A stretch of DNA of 53,005 nt. It comes from an uncultured Truepera sp. GTDB taxonomy: Bacteria; Deinococcota; Deinococci; Deinococcales; Trueperaceae. The DNA lies in assembly GCA_902806425.1 (NCBI GenBank), contig CADCWP010000215.1, positions 1-53,005 of the forward strand. Direction: 5' to 3'. The notes under the pieces were generated by a model, which was not told the DNA's origin, made no database searches, and worked only from the letters and a program-made list of their open reading frames with translations. This document shows positions 1 through 7,627 of this stretch, piece after piece; position 1 is the stretch's first letter; every line of letters begins with the position of its first letter. A program made the translations under genes and the position numbers.

Positions 1-87
1 CATTCACAACCTTGAACTCGCTCTCAACCCGTGACTTTCGCAAGAGGTCCACTATAGCGGAGGTTCGAGCCTTAGTAGTCGAACTTT

Positions 88-1215
88 CTAGGACGCCTTA
101 TAGAGTTTCGTATCCTTCGATGTGCTTACATTCGTGCGTTTGTAGGGCGCAATAGGGTTCAGGATGTTGCGGCACTGCGGGTTCACGCAACCGGGGCAGC
201 GCAGCCCGTACTGCTTGCTGCACGCTTCCCCCGCTTGCAGGTGCTCGACAACAACTTCGGCTAGGGCGTCCTGAAAGACCGGCAACCCGTTTAGCGCCGG
301 TGCCCGCTTGAAGTTGGTGATCCCCGCCTTGTGCGCGACCTCGCCGTACTCGATGTCGAGTTCGTGAAGCGTCTCGATGTGGTCGCTGGTGAAGGCGATG
401 CCGACGACTAGTACGTTGCGGCGCTTTTTCTCGCCGAGGCTTTCGAGTACCTTTTCGGTGCTCGGCCCGAGCCACGGCACCGGTCCCACGTCGGACTGGT
501 AACTGACGATGTACTCATGGCTGTAGTCGAGGCGCTTCATCACCTCATGGGTGCTCGCGCCGATTTCAGCGGGGTAGGCGTCACCCCGGTTAATCACGTC
601 CAGCGGCAGCGAGTGCGCGCTGAAAAGGATCAGCACGTCGTCGCGTTCTTCGTCGCTAAACCCCGCCAGTCCCTGCTTGACGGTCTCGGCCATCGCCTCG
701 ATGAATCTGGGGTGCGTCGGCCAGCGGTCGATGACGCTCCACTCGAAGTCGTTTTGCAAGCCGACGTTTTTCGCTGCGCGCCAGAGTTCGTTAAGTGACG
801 AGCCCGTGGTCGAACACGAAAACTGCGGATACTGCGTAAAGGCGACCGCCCGTTTTACGCCGTCGGCTTTCATGGCGCGCAGGGCGTCCTCGCTAAAGGG
901 ATGGACGTAGCGGAAAGCCACGTAAAACTTGTGTGGCGCGGTCTCCGGCGACATCTTGTCGAGGCGTTCGCACATGCCGCGCCCCTGCTCCTCGGTCCAC
1001 GCCAGGATGGGGGAGCCGCCGCCGATCTCGTCGTACTTTTGCTCGACGCTCTTGGTGCGGCGGTTGGCGATAAAGGGACCTAAAAACCGCTGCGCGGGAA
1101 GTTGAATAATCTCGCGGTCCTCGAAGAGTTTGAGGAGAAATGGTCTCACGTCTTCAAGCGTCTTCGGACCACCCAGGTTCATCATCACAATTCCGGTGGG
1201 GCCTCTTTGAGTCAT
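88..1215 (-). CDS. hemH: Ferrochelatase with human-type [2Fe-2S] cysteines
   Basis: Inserts ferrous iron into a porphyrin as the last step of heme synthesis. The 375-residue product has the active-site FSAHSLP motif (His201) and the FTSDHIETLHELDIEYGE block typical of the family. Cys134 (in FSCSTTGSS) and Cys340, Cys343 and Cys348 (in RCPGCVNPQCR) line up with the four cluster ligands of human ferrochelatase (C196, C403, C406, C411), recalled from memory. Such a C-terminal extension is absent from many bacterial enzymes. It is the last gene of the minus-strand heme cluster, 117 nt after the lipoprotein locus. The ATG sits 6 nt after a TACTAT box with no Shine-Dalgarno, so it probably has its own leaderless promoter. 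Downstream, bases 1-3 read ATG on the minus strand after AAGG, possibly the next gene starting off the window. Confidence 0.95.
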   Translation of the reverse strand: MTQRGPTGIVMMNLGGPKTLEDVRPFLLKLFEDREIIQLPAQRFLGPFIANRRTKSVEQKYDEIGGGSPILAWTEEQGRGMCERLDKMSPETAPHKFYVAFRYVHPFSEDALRAMKADGVKRAVAFTQYPQFSCSTTGSSLNELWRAAKNVGLQNDFEWSVIDRWPTHPRFIEAMAETVKQGLAGFSDEERDDVLILFSAHSLPLDVINRGDAYPAEIGASTHEVMKRLDYSHEYIVSYQSDVGPVPWLGPSTEKVLESLGEKKRRNVLVVGIAFTSDHIETLHELDIEYGEVAHKAGITNFKRAPALNGLPVFQDALAEVVVEHLQAGEACSKQYGLRCPGCVNPQCRNILNPIAPYKRTNVSTSKDTKLYKAS

Positions 1216-1221
1216 GATAAA

Positions 1222-1227
1222 ATAGTA
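1222..1227 (-). promoter_or_regulatory. -10 box of leaderless hemH
   Basis: TACTAT lies 6 nt (TTTATC) before the hemH ATG, so the predicted transcription start coincides with the start codon. No Shine-Dalgarno is present. I see no good -35 hexamer. Confidence 0.5.
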
Positions 1228-1332
1228 CCTTTTATCGTCTAGGACGTGTGTCCCCTAGCGGAACAATTGCCCTATACCCCACGTGTTTTCCGGCTCGTTC
1301 TGGTGAGTGTAGGGGTGAATTACCGCTCGGGT

Positions 1333-1596
1333 CTACTCCACGACCTCGTAAACACCGCTGAGCTTGGCGTGTTGGGCGGCAATATCCGCTCGCGGTTCCC
1401 CTTGGTGCGTGTGCAGCCTTCTGTAGTCGTTGCAAACGGGCGCACTCTCGCCGGGCGTCAGCGGCAGGCTCAGCCGTATCGTCTCGCCGGGAACGAAGTT
1501 CTCGAGCGTACCGACGAGTGTTCGGTAACTCGGTGCGTTTACGCAAAAGCTCAGGTAGTTGTGGCTCACGCCGTGCAGCATCAGAGGCGCGGTCAT
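1333..1596 (-). CDS. Second half of split lipoprotein, or coupled small protein
   Basis: An 87-residue reading frame (MTAPLMLHGVSHNYLSF...) whose ATG overlaps the TGA of the upstream lipoprotein frame in the sequence AAAATGA. The ORF track draws it from 1755, but the upstream part is only the shadow of the lipoprotein gene. Two readings fit. It may be a separate protein made by ATGA coupled termination and reinitiation. Or it may be the C-terminal half of one protein of about 168 residues, rejoined by a -1 slip at AAAA or by correcting a one-base homopolymer error. It has no signal peptide, and its beta-rich look (LENFVPGETIRLSLPLTPGE) suits continuation of the same periplasmic domain. Family not recognised. 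Confidence 0.5.
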   Translation of the reverse strand: MTAPLMLHGVSHNYLSFCVNAPSYRTLVGTLENFVPGETIRLSLPLTPGESAPVCNDYRRLHTHQGEPRADIAAQHAKLSGVYEVVE

Positions 1597-1841
1597 TTTG
1601 CTGCTAAGCCGTTCGGCGGCTGAAATGTGCCCTGCCGCGTCGCTCCAGTAGACAGCCCGGCGTCTAAGCGGCTGTGTGGGTCCAACCAGGCGTAGGCGTA
1701 GAGCGGGGTGTCCGCGACGACCGCGCCGCTCCAGTTTGTGAGCTGCACGTCCCACTGTGGAAATACGACAAACATTTCGCTGTAGCAGCCGGAGAGCAGA
1801 AGCGTCCCTAAAACCGGCAGCAGGTGCACACTGCGAAACAT
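1593..1841 (-). CDS. Small lipoprotein, N-terminal part
   Basis: An 82-residue frame starting MFRSVHLLPVLGTLLLSGCYSE, a signal peptide with a clear lipobox (LSGC), so the product should be lipid-anchored outside the cytoplasmic membrane. It lies 19 nt after hemF in the heme cluster and is probably co-transcribed with it. The frame ends at TGA inside AAAATGA, directly overlapping the next frame, which looks like the rest of the same protein. No known domain is recognised. Its place between hemF and hemH suggests, but does not show, a link with heme or iron handling. Confidence 0.65.
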   Translation of the reverse strand: MFRSVHLLPVLGTLLLSGCYSEMFVVFPQWDVQLTNWSGAVVADTPLYAYAWLDPHSRLDAGLSTGATRQGTFQPPNGLAAK

Positions 1842-1860
1842 GGGTTATTTTGTACTCAGG

Positions 1861-2793
1861 TCAGCGCACCGTCGAGAGTTTGTCGTCTGCCCAATCCCTC
1901 GGCTGCAAAAAGGTCAGTATCTCCGCCTCCTTGGACCCCGCTTCGGGCTGGTAATCGAACGCCCAGTGCGCGTAGGGCGGCATCGACATCAAGATGGCCT
2001 CGATATGCCCCCCGGTTTGGAGGCCGAAGGTCGTGCCGCGGTCGTAGACCAAGTTGAACTCGACGTAGCGCCCGCGCCGCATGAGTTGCCACCGCCGTTC
2101 ACGCTCGCCGTAGGGCGTATCTTTGCGCCTAACCAGAATCGGCAGATACGCGTCCTCAATCGTTCGTACACCGTCCCCTACAAAGGCGAAGTCAGTCTCA
2201 AAGTCGCCTACGCCGACAGGGGAGAGTTCGTCAAAAAAGATACCGCCGACGCCGCGCATCTCTCCGCGGTGCTTGATATAGAAGTAGCGGTCGCAAGTCT
2301 CCTTGAGCGTCCCGTAGTCGCCGACGCTGTGGCGGTCGCACTGTGCCTTGAGAGTGCGGTGAAAGTGGACAGCGTCCTCGGCAAAGGGGTAGTTGGGGGT
2401 CATGTCTGCGCCGCCACCGAACCACCAGATGTCGCTCTCCTCGCCGTGCCCAACCTCGAAATAACGATAGTTGGCGTGAAACGCCGGGGCGTAGGGGTTG
2501 TGGGGGTGAAAGACCATCGACAGGCCGGTGGCGAAGTACGGTCTGCCCTCGCTGCCCGGATGAGACGCGGCGAGGCTCGGGGGTACGGCGTCGCCGTGGA
2601 TAGCGGAGAAGTTGATCCCGGCGCGCTCTAAAATGTGGCCGCCCTCCAAGACTCGAGCCGTTCCCCCACCGCCACCAGGCCGCTCCCAGGTGTGCGTCCC
2701 GAACGTCGCTGAGTCGTCCAGTGCCTCGAACGCTGCGATGAGCTGTGCTTGTCCGGCCTGTAGGGTGTTTACAACACGTTCTCGCCTAGACAC
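1861..2793 (-). CDS. hemF: Oxygen-dependent coproporphyrinogen III oxidase
   Basis: Converts coproporphyrinogen III to protoporphyrinogen IX with molecular oxygen. The 310-residue protein is typical in length. It shows the conserved GGGGGTARVLEGGHILERAG region near the N-terminus, the FHPHNPYAPAFHANYRYF block, the GGGADMTPNYPF motif and FNLVYDRGTTFGLQTGG near the C-terminus. It starts at GTG one base after the hemE stop, so the two are translationally coupled. The aerobic HemF together with a ferrochelatase at the end of the cluster points to the classical protoporphyrin-dependent route, not the coproporphyrin-dependent one. Confidence 0.96.
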   Translation of the reverse strand: MSRRERVVNTLQAGQAQLIAAFEALDDSATFGTHTWERPGGGGGTARVLEGGHILERAGINFSAIHGDAVPPSLAASHPGSEGRPYFATGLSMVFHPHNPYAPAFHANYRYFEVGHGEESDIWWFGGGADMTPNYPFAEDAVHFHRTLKAQCDRHSVGDYGTLKETCDRYFYIKHRGEMRGVGGIFFDELSPVGVGDFETDFAFVGDGVRTIEDAYLPILVRRKDTPYGERERRWQLMRRGRYVEFNLVYDRGTTFGLQTGGHIEAILMSMPPYAHWAFDYQPEAGSKEAEILTFLQPRDWADDKLSTVR

Positions 2794-2794
2794 G

Positions 2795-3811
2795 CTAAGC
2801 CACCCCTGTACGGTCGAACGCCTGCACTACAGAGATAAGCTGTGCCACCCTTCCGGGGTCGGTCTGCCGCATGATGCCGTGACCCAGGTTGAAGATGTGC
2901 GGTCCACCCAGCCCCTCGCGCAGCACGCGCTCAGCCTCAGCGCGCACGACCGCTTCAGGGGCGAGCAGCACGGCGGGGTCTAAGTTGCCTTGCAACGTTT
3001 TACCCGGTAAGAGCGGGCGTACCTGCGAGAGCGGCGCGCGCCAGTCGACGCTGACGACTTCGCAGGGAAGGTCCTTGATCTCACCGTACAGGTGCAGCGC
3101 CTCCACGGCGATGTACATCCGGGGCGCGCCGAACTCAGCCAAAGCTTCAAAGATGCGGGTGTTGTACGGTTTGGCGAATTCGCGGTACAGGCGCGCGTCG
3201 TGGAGTCCGGCCCACGAGTCGAACACCTGAACCGCCTGCGCGCCTGCGCCGAGTTGCATCTTCAGGTAGCGAATACTCAGCTCGGTGAGTTTTTCCAACA
3301 GCGCGTGCGCCGTTCCGGGCGCGTAACGTAAAAACTGTCGGAACTCGTCGTAATCCTTGGAGCCGCCGCCCTGCACAATGTACGTTGCCAGCGTCAGTGG
3401 CGCGCCGCCGAAACCGATCAGCGGCACCGGGCTTTCAGCGCGGATAAGGCGGATGGCCTCGGCGACGAAGGGTGCAATCTCGTCTTGTTCGGGAACGCGG
3501 AGGTCGGCTACCGCTTCAGCGCTGCGGACGGGCGCTTTGAAAACTGGGCCGGGGGCGAAGTCGATCTCCAACCCCATCGGCGGCAAGGGCGTCATGATGT
3601 CCTGGAACAAGATGGCGGCGTCCACCCCGAAGCGGCGAACCGGTTGCAAGGTAATCTCAGCCGCCAGCTCGGGCGTGCGGCACAGCTCCCAGAAGGTGTA
3701 CTTCTCTTTCAGGGCGCGGTATTCACTCAGGTAGCGTCCGGCCTGACGCATAATCCAGATAGGCGCGCGTGGGGTGTTGTGGCCGTGAGCGGCCCTAAGA
3801 AACAAACTCAT
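2795..3811 (-). CDS. hemE: Uroporphyrinogen decarboxylase
   Basis: Decarboxylates the four acetate side chains of uroporphyrinogen III to give coproporphyrinogen III. The N-terminal PIWIMRQAGRYLSEYRALK signature and the DAAILFQDIMTPLPPMG block are diagnostic, and the 338-residue length is normal. A 148-nt gap separates it from the response regulator upstream. Its ATG follows a TAAACT box by 5 nt with no Shine-Dalgarno, so hemE-hemF probably starts a new, leaderless transcript. Confidence 0.96.
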   Translation of the reverse strand: MSLFLRAAHGHNTPRAPIWIMRQAGRYLSEYRALKEKYTFWELCRTPELAAEITLQPVRRFGVDAAILFQDIMTPLPPMGLEIDFAPGPVFKAPVRSAEAVADLRVPEQDEIAPFVAEAIRLIRAESPVPLIGFGGAPLTLATYIVQGGGSKDYDEFRQFLRYAPGTAHALLEKLTELSIRYLKMQLGAGAQAVQVFDSWAGLHDARLYREFAKPYNTRIFEALAEFGAPRMYIAVEALHLYGEIKDLPCEVVSVDWRAPLSQVRPLLPGKTLQGNLDPAVLLAPEAVVRAEAERVLREGLGGPHIFNLGHGIMRQTDPGRVAQLISVVQAFDRTGVA

Positions 3812-3816
3812 GCTCT

Positions 3817-3822
3817 AGTTTA
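3817..3822 (-). promoter_or_regulatory. -10 box of leaderless hemE
   Basis: TAAACT lies 5 nt (AGAGC) before the hemE ATG, and no Shine-Dalgarno is visible. It sits at the promoter-proximal end of the 148-nt gap after the response regulator. Confidence 0.45.
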
Positions 3823-3959
3823 CGCGGCGCTGCGTCAGATAATGGTCCCGTTCAAGCAAATAGCTTGGTGCTCGAGCCGTAGTCCGAAACCTGCGATCCT
3901 GAGCGTTTACAGAAAACTTGGCCATATCTGTAACGGAAGCTGTATACTGAAAATATAGT

Positions 3960-4685
3960 TTAACGTGCTTCGACCTGTGTTCCCGCCGGTGTAAACCGGT
4001 AACCGACGCCCCACACGGTATGAAAGTAGACCGGGCTCGCCGGGTCGGGTTCAAAAAGGCGGCGGAGCCGCATGACGAAGTTGTCGACCGTCCGGCTGCT
4101 CGGGAAGGCGTCGTCACCCCAGACGGTATCTAAAATTTCATCACGGCTGACGACCTCGTTTTGCCGACTGCTGAGGAGCCTGAGAATTTTCAGCTCGCGC
4201 TCGCCGAGCGGCTCCTGCCGCCCGCCCGCCAAGGTCGCTGTCCACGCCCGAAAATCGACCTTGTGCCCGCCGAAACGGAGGGTGTCATCCGTTTCCTGTC
4301 GCGTCTCGCCCACGCCCCAACGCTGCCGCCGAAGCATGTTCTCGACCCGGAGCAAAAACTCGGGCAGATGAAAGGGTTTGGGCAGGTAGTCGTCGCCACC
4401 CGCGCGCAGACCCTCCACACGGTCTTCGACCTGACCTTTAGCGCTCAGAAAAAGGACCGGCGTCGTGTCGCCGCGCCCCCTCATGGTGCGGCAGACCTCG
4501 AAGCCGGACATTCTAGGCAACATTACGTCTAAAATAACCAGGTTTGGACGTTCATCTTGCCAACACCGCAGGCCGCTACTGCCGTCGGCGGCGTGGAGCG
4601 TGCGGTAGCCCTCGTCTTGCAGGTTGTCGGCGAGCACCTCGGCGAGAGTACGTTCGTCTTCAACGATGAGAACAGTCGGGGGCAC
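3960..4685 (-). CDS. OmpR/PhoB-family response regulator
   Basis: A 241-residue DNA-binding response regulator. The receiver domain (about 1-120) has the acidic pocket (VEDE), phospho-acceptor Asp53 in ILDVMLP, and the conserved Lys in DDYLPKPF. The C-terminal winged-helix domain (about 135-235) includes the SRTVDNFVMRLRRLFEPDP recognition region and HTVWGVGYRF. It starts at GTG one base after the kinase stop, so the pair is co-expressed. Embedding between hemB and hemE suggests control of heme genes, which is inference. OmpR-family proteins bind tandem direct repeats, and one such pair lies at the hemA promoter. Confidence 0.93.
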   Translation of the reverse strand: MPPTVLIVEDERTLAEVLADNLQDEGYRTLHAADGSSGLRCWQDERPNLVILDVMLPRMSGFEVCRTMRGRGDTTPVLFLSAKGQVEDRVEGLRAGGDDYLPKPFHLPEFLLRVENMLRRQRWGVGETRQETDDTLRFGGHKVDFRAWTATLAGGRQEPLGERELKILRLLSSRQNEVVSRDEILDTVWGDDAFPSSRTVDNFVMRLRRLFEPDPASPVYFHTVWGVGYRFTPAGTQVEAR

Positions 4686-4686
4686 G

Positions 4687-5835
4687 TCAGTCCGCCGCTG
4701 CTTCCGGGGAGGGGGACGCGCGGGGTAGGCGCTCCACCCGTTTGGGCAACACCACGCTAAAACGGCTGCCGCGCCCGGTCTGCGGGTCGAGGGGCGCGTC
4801 GCACCGGACCCAGCCGTTCATGGCTTCGGTCATCGAGCGAACCAGATGCAGCCCCAGCCCGACGCCGGGTGCGGCGCGGGTCAGCTCGTCGCCGACGCGG
4901 TAAAAGGGGTCGAATACGCGCGCTTTATCGTGTTCGGCCAGCCCGACGCCGTTATCCTCGACGTGAACAACGGCTAGGTGACGCCTACTCTCGAGCCTCA
5001 CCCGCACGGTCTTCTCCGGACCGGAACTGTACTTGACGGCGTTGTCTAAGAGGTTGCCGAGAACGGTGCCGAACGCTGCCGTGTCGAGCGAGACGGGCAG
5101 CGTGTCCGGGGTATAGAGCACCTCTAAACGTGCGCCCCGCGCCTCCAACCCGCTCCGCTCACGCTCGACGGCTTCGCGCACAGCCCCGTTGAGTTCGGCG
5201 GGCGCGAGAGTCTGAACCCTAGGGGCGTGCTCAAGCCGCGCCGACGCTAAAACCTGTTCGCTCATAGCCTCTAGACGCGTTACCTCGCGGTCCATCCGGC
5301 CCAGGTAGTCACGCTGTTTTTCGGGTTTGAGCGGGCGGTAAAGCGCAGTTTCGATAAGCAGCCGCAGCGTGCTGATCGGCGTTTTGAACTCGTGCGAGAC
5401 GGCGTTTAAGAAGTTTTGTTGCCGCCTCTTGAGTTCGCGTTCGGCGCGCAGGCTTACCGCGATCACGTAAAGCCCTGCCAAGATGACGAGCGCGTAAAAA
5501 GGGCCTTCAAAGGCGAACATCCGCAGGTGACCGGTCTGTTCAGCGCGGAAGGCTCGCAAGTCTACGGGATCGACCTCGAAGCGTTCGCCGCCGAAGCGCA
5601 GGTGCGGATAGGTAACGAGGAGCTGCTCCCGAACCGCGATCTGGGACCGCGCGCTGTAAAGCAGGCTTGCCGTCGCCGCGTCGCGCTGCCACGCAGAGAG
5701 CGTCTCGCGCGTTACGCGGGCGATGTAGCGTTGCTGGAAGATGATCCACCACGCCACCTGAGCGAGCAAAAAGACCACGATCACCACGAAGGCCACACGC
5801 GTCGCGCGCTGAGAGGTGATGCGGGGGCGTTTCAC
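4687..5835 (-). CDS. Membrane sensor histidine kinase
   Basis: A 382-residue kinase partner of the downstream regulator. A first membrane segment (about 12-34), an extracytoplasmic sensor loop of roughly 70 residues and a second membrane segment (about 110-129) lead straight into the dimerisation domain without an obvious HAMP or PAS domain. The H box is NAVSHEFKTP (His148), the N box LLDNAVKYS, and the G boxes VHVEDNGVGL and GVGLGLHLV. The start is GTG, 41 nt after hemB on the same strand. The sensed signal cannot be read from the sequence. The short loop is unlike well-characterised heme sensors that I recognise. Confidence 0.92.
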   Translation of the reverse strand: MKRPRITSQRATRVAFVVIVVFLLAQVAWWIIFQQRYIARVTRETLSAWQRDAATASLLYSARSQIAVREQLLVTYPHLRFGGERFEVDPVDLRAFRAEQTGHLRMFAFEGPFYALVILAGLYVIAVSLRAERELKRRQQNFLNAVSHEFKTPISTLRLLIETALYRPLKPEKQRDYLGRMDREVTRLEAMSEQVLASARLEHAPRVQTLAPAELNGAVREAVERERSGLEARGARLEVLYTPDTLPVSLDTAAFGTVLGNLLDNAVKYSSGPEKTVRVRLESRRHLAVVHVEDNGVGLAEHDKARVFDPFYRVGDELTRAAPGVGLGLHLVRSMTEAMNGWVRCDAPLDPQTGRGSRFSVVLPKRVERLPRASPSPEAAAD

Positions 5836-5876
5836 GCCCTTATTTTCTCATGGACGCGGGCCCTAGGGTGTCGCCT

Positions 5877-6923
5877 TTAATCCAGCCAGCCCTTTTCAGC
5901 AGCCTCAAGCGCGTAGTAGCTGATGATCAGGTCCGCCCCAGCGCGTTTTATCGCGGTCAGGCTTTCATGGGTCGCCGCCGCCTCGCCCAGTGCGCCCGCC
6001 GCCGCCGCCGCTTTAAGCGCCGCGTACTCGCCCGAGACGTGATAGGCGACGAGCGGCAGGCTGCTCAGCTGCCGCATCTGGTAGAGGATGTCGAGATAGG
6101 CCAGCGCGGGTTTGACCATGAGCAGGTCGGCACCCTCGGCGGCGTCTAAGGCGATCTCGAGCCGCGCTTCACGTGGATTTCTGAAATCCATCTGGTAGGT
6201 CTTGCGGTCACTCGGGGGCCGCGCCGCGCTGTCCGCTACCGCGCCGCCCTTGGGCACGGAGCCCGCCGCGTCTCTAAACGGCCCGTAAAAGGCCGACGCA
6301 TACTTGACGGTGTACGCCAAGATGCCCGTGTCCTGAAACCCAGAGTGGTCGAGTGCCCCGCGCAGGTAACCGACGCGTCCGTCCATCATGTCCGACGGTG
6401 ACACCAAATCGGCCCCGGCTTCGGCGTGCATGACGGCCATCTCTCCCAGGGCGGCGAGGCTCGGGTCGTTGTCGATGATGACGCCGCGCGGTGTGGAACG
6501 CAGCAGACCGCAGTGCCCGTGGTCGGTGTAGCCGCACAAGCAGACGTCGGTCATGAGCACCAGGTCGTTGCCGAAAGCGCGTCTTGCGGCGCGCAGGGCC
6601 TGCGGTACGGGGCCGTGTGGGTCGGAGGCGCGCTTGCCCGACGGGTCTTTGGTCTCGTTCGGAACGACGCCGAAGAGCATGGCGGCCCGCACACCGAGCT
6701 TGAGGCCGCGCTCGAGGTCTCGCAAGAGGAGGTCCGGGCTGAGGCGCGACACCCCCGGCAGCGAGCCGATGGGTTCGGTTATGTTCGTTCCGGAGACGAC
6801 GAAATACGGCGCGACGAAGTCTTGAGGCCGCAGGTGCGTTTCGGCAACCAGCTCGCGCAGGGCCGGGGTGGCGCGGAGCCGCCGGGGACGATGGGTGAGG
6901 GCGACGGTCTTATCCTGGATCAT
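5877..6923 (-). CDS. hemB: Porphobilinogen synthase (5-aminolevulinate dehydratase)
   Basis: Condenses two 5-aminolevulinate molecules to porphobilinogen. Both active-site lysine regions are present (YTVKYASAFYGPFRDA and LLMVKPALAYLD). The cysteine-rich DVCLCGYTDHGHCG motif marks the zinc-dependent type. At 348 residues it is slightly longer than average. The ATG overlaps the hemD stop by four bases (ATGA) and has a GGAG Shine-Dalgarno, so it is translationally coupled within hemACDB. Confidence 0.96.
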   Translation of the reverse strand: MIQDKTVALTHRPRRLRATPALRELVAETHLRPQDFVAPYFVVSGTNITEPIGSLPGVSRLSPDLLLRDLERGLKLGVRAAMLFGVVPNETKDPSGKRASDPHGPVPQALRAARRAFGNDLVLMTDVCLCGYTDHGHCGLLRSTPRGVIIDNDPSLAALGEMAVMHAEAGADLVSPSDMMDGRVGYLRGALDHSGFQDTGILAYTVKYASAFYGPFRDAAGSVPKGGAVADSAARPPSDRKTYQMDFRNPREARLEIALDAAEGADLLMVKPALAYLDILYQMRQLSSLPLVAYHVSGEYAALKAAAAAGALGEAAATHESLTAIKRAGADLIISYYALEAAEKGWLD

Positions 6924-7621
6924 AGGGTCTCCAAAGTTAACGTGCCTCGAGCGGCGTCTAAAACCGCCCCAACGACGCCCGCAGTGTCGGGCGTTTTGGC
7001 TTCAGTGGCTCTCCAACCGCGGGCTCGGACGGCCCGAACGGTGCTCGGGCCGAGCGCGACGAGTCGGGCGTGCGTGAGCGTTTCAGGAAGTGCAGCTACC
7101 GCCGACGGACTTGCCAAAACGATGAGGTCGGCGCTTATGTTCGGCAGGGGCTGCGTTAGGGTGCGGTAAAGGGGCAGTTTGCTGACCTTGAAACCTGCGT
7201 GGGCGAGACCGGCCTCGAGCGTAGGCAGTGCCTGTTCGCCGCAGGGAAGTCCAACACGCGCGGGGGGTGAGACGTGAGCCCGAAAGGTCTCGAGCAACCC
7301 CTGGGCGGAGGCAGGCTCCGCAACCAGCGCGACCGTTCCGCCTGAGCAGGTGATCTCCTGCGCCGTCGACTCACCCACGGCACCGAGCTTAGGTACCTGA
7401 CCGGTCAACGGCAAACCTAGCGACGTCCACGACCAGACCGCCGTACGGCTGGTGAAGAGCAGCCAGTCAGAACGTAAGGAATCTCTGGCGGACGCCGTTA
7501 TTTCGTTATCCAACAGCTCAGTTTTGATAAGCGGGTGGTGCGTCACGTTAAAGCCTCGAGCTGTAAGCGCAGCGGCCAAGCGCTCGAGCCGCCCTTCGCT
7601 GTGGGTCAGGAGGACGTTCAT
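6920..7621 (-). CDS. hemD: Uroporphyrinogen-III synthase
   Basis: Closes the hydroxymethylbilane ring with inversion of ring D. This family is poorly conserved, so the call rests on the 233-residue length, the N-terminal LLTHSEGRLERLAAALTARG pattern, the LFTSRTAVW segment, the C-terminal ALGPSTVRAVRARGW motif, and the position between hemC and hemB. It starts 6 nt after the hemC stop and overlaps hemB by 4 nt. Confidence 0.88.
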   Translation of the reverse strand: MNVLLTHSEGRLERLAAALTARGFNVTHHPLIKTELLDNEITASARDSLRSDWLLFTSRTAVWSWTSLGLPLTGQVPKLGAVGESTAQEITCSGGTVALVAEPASAQGLLETFRAHVSPPARVGLPCGEQALPTLEAGLAHAGFKVSKLPLYRTLTQPLPNISADLIVLASPSAVAALPETLTHARLVALGPSTVRAVRARGWRATEAKTPDTAGVVGAVLDAARGTLTLETL

Positions 7622-7627
7622 CTGCCG

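Noticed and set aside
1840-2631. 263-codon plus-strand ORF antisense to hemF
   Set aside because: It is a shadow of hemF caused by high third-position GC. There is no ribosome site or family, and hemF is certain on the other strand.
6426-7169. 247-codon plus-strand ORF opposite hemB/hemD
   Set aside because: It runs across two certain genes on the other strand and has no family resemblance.
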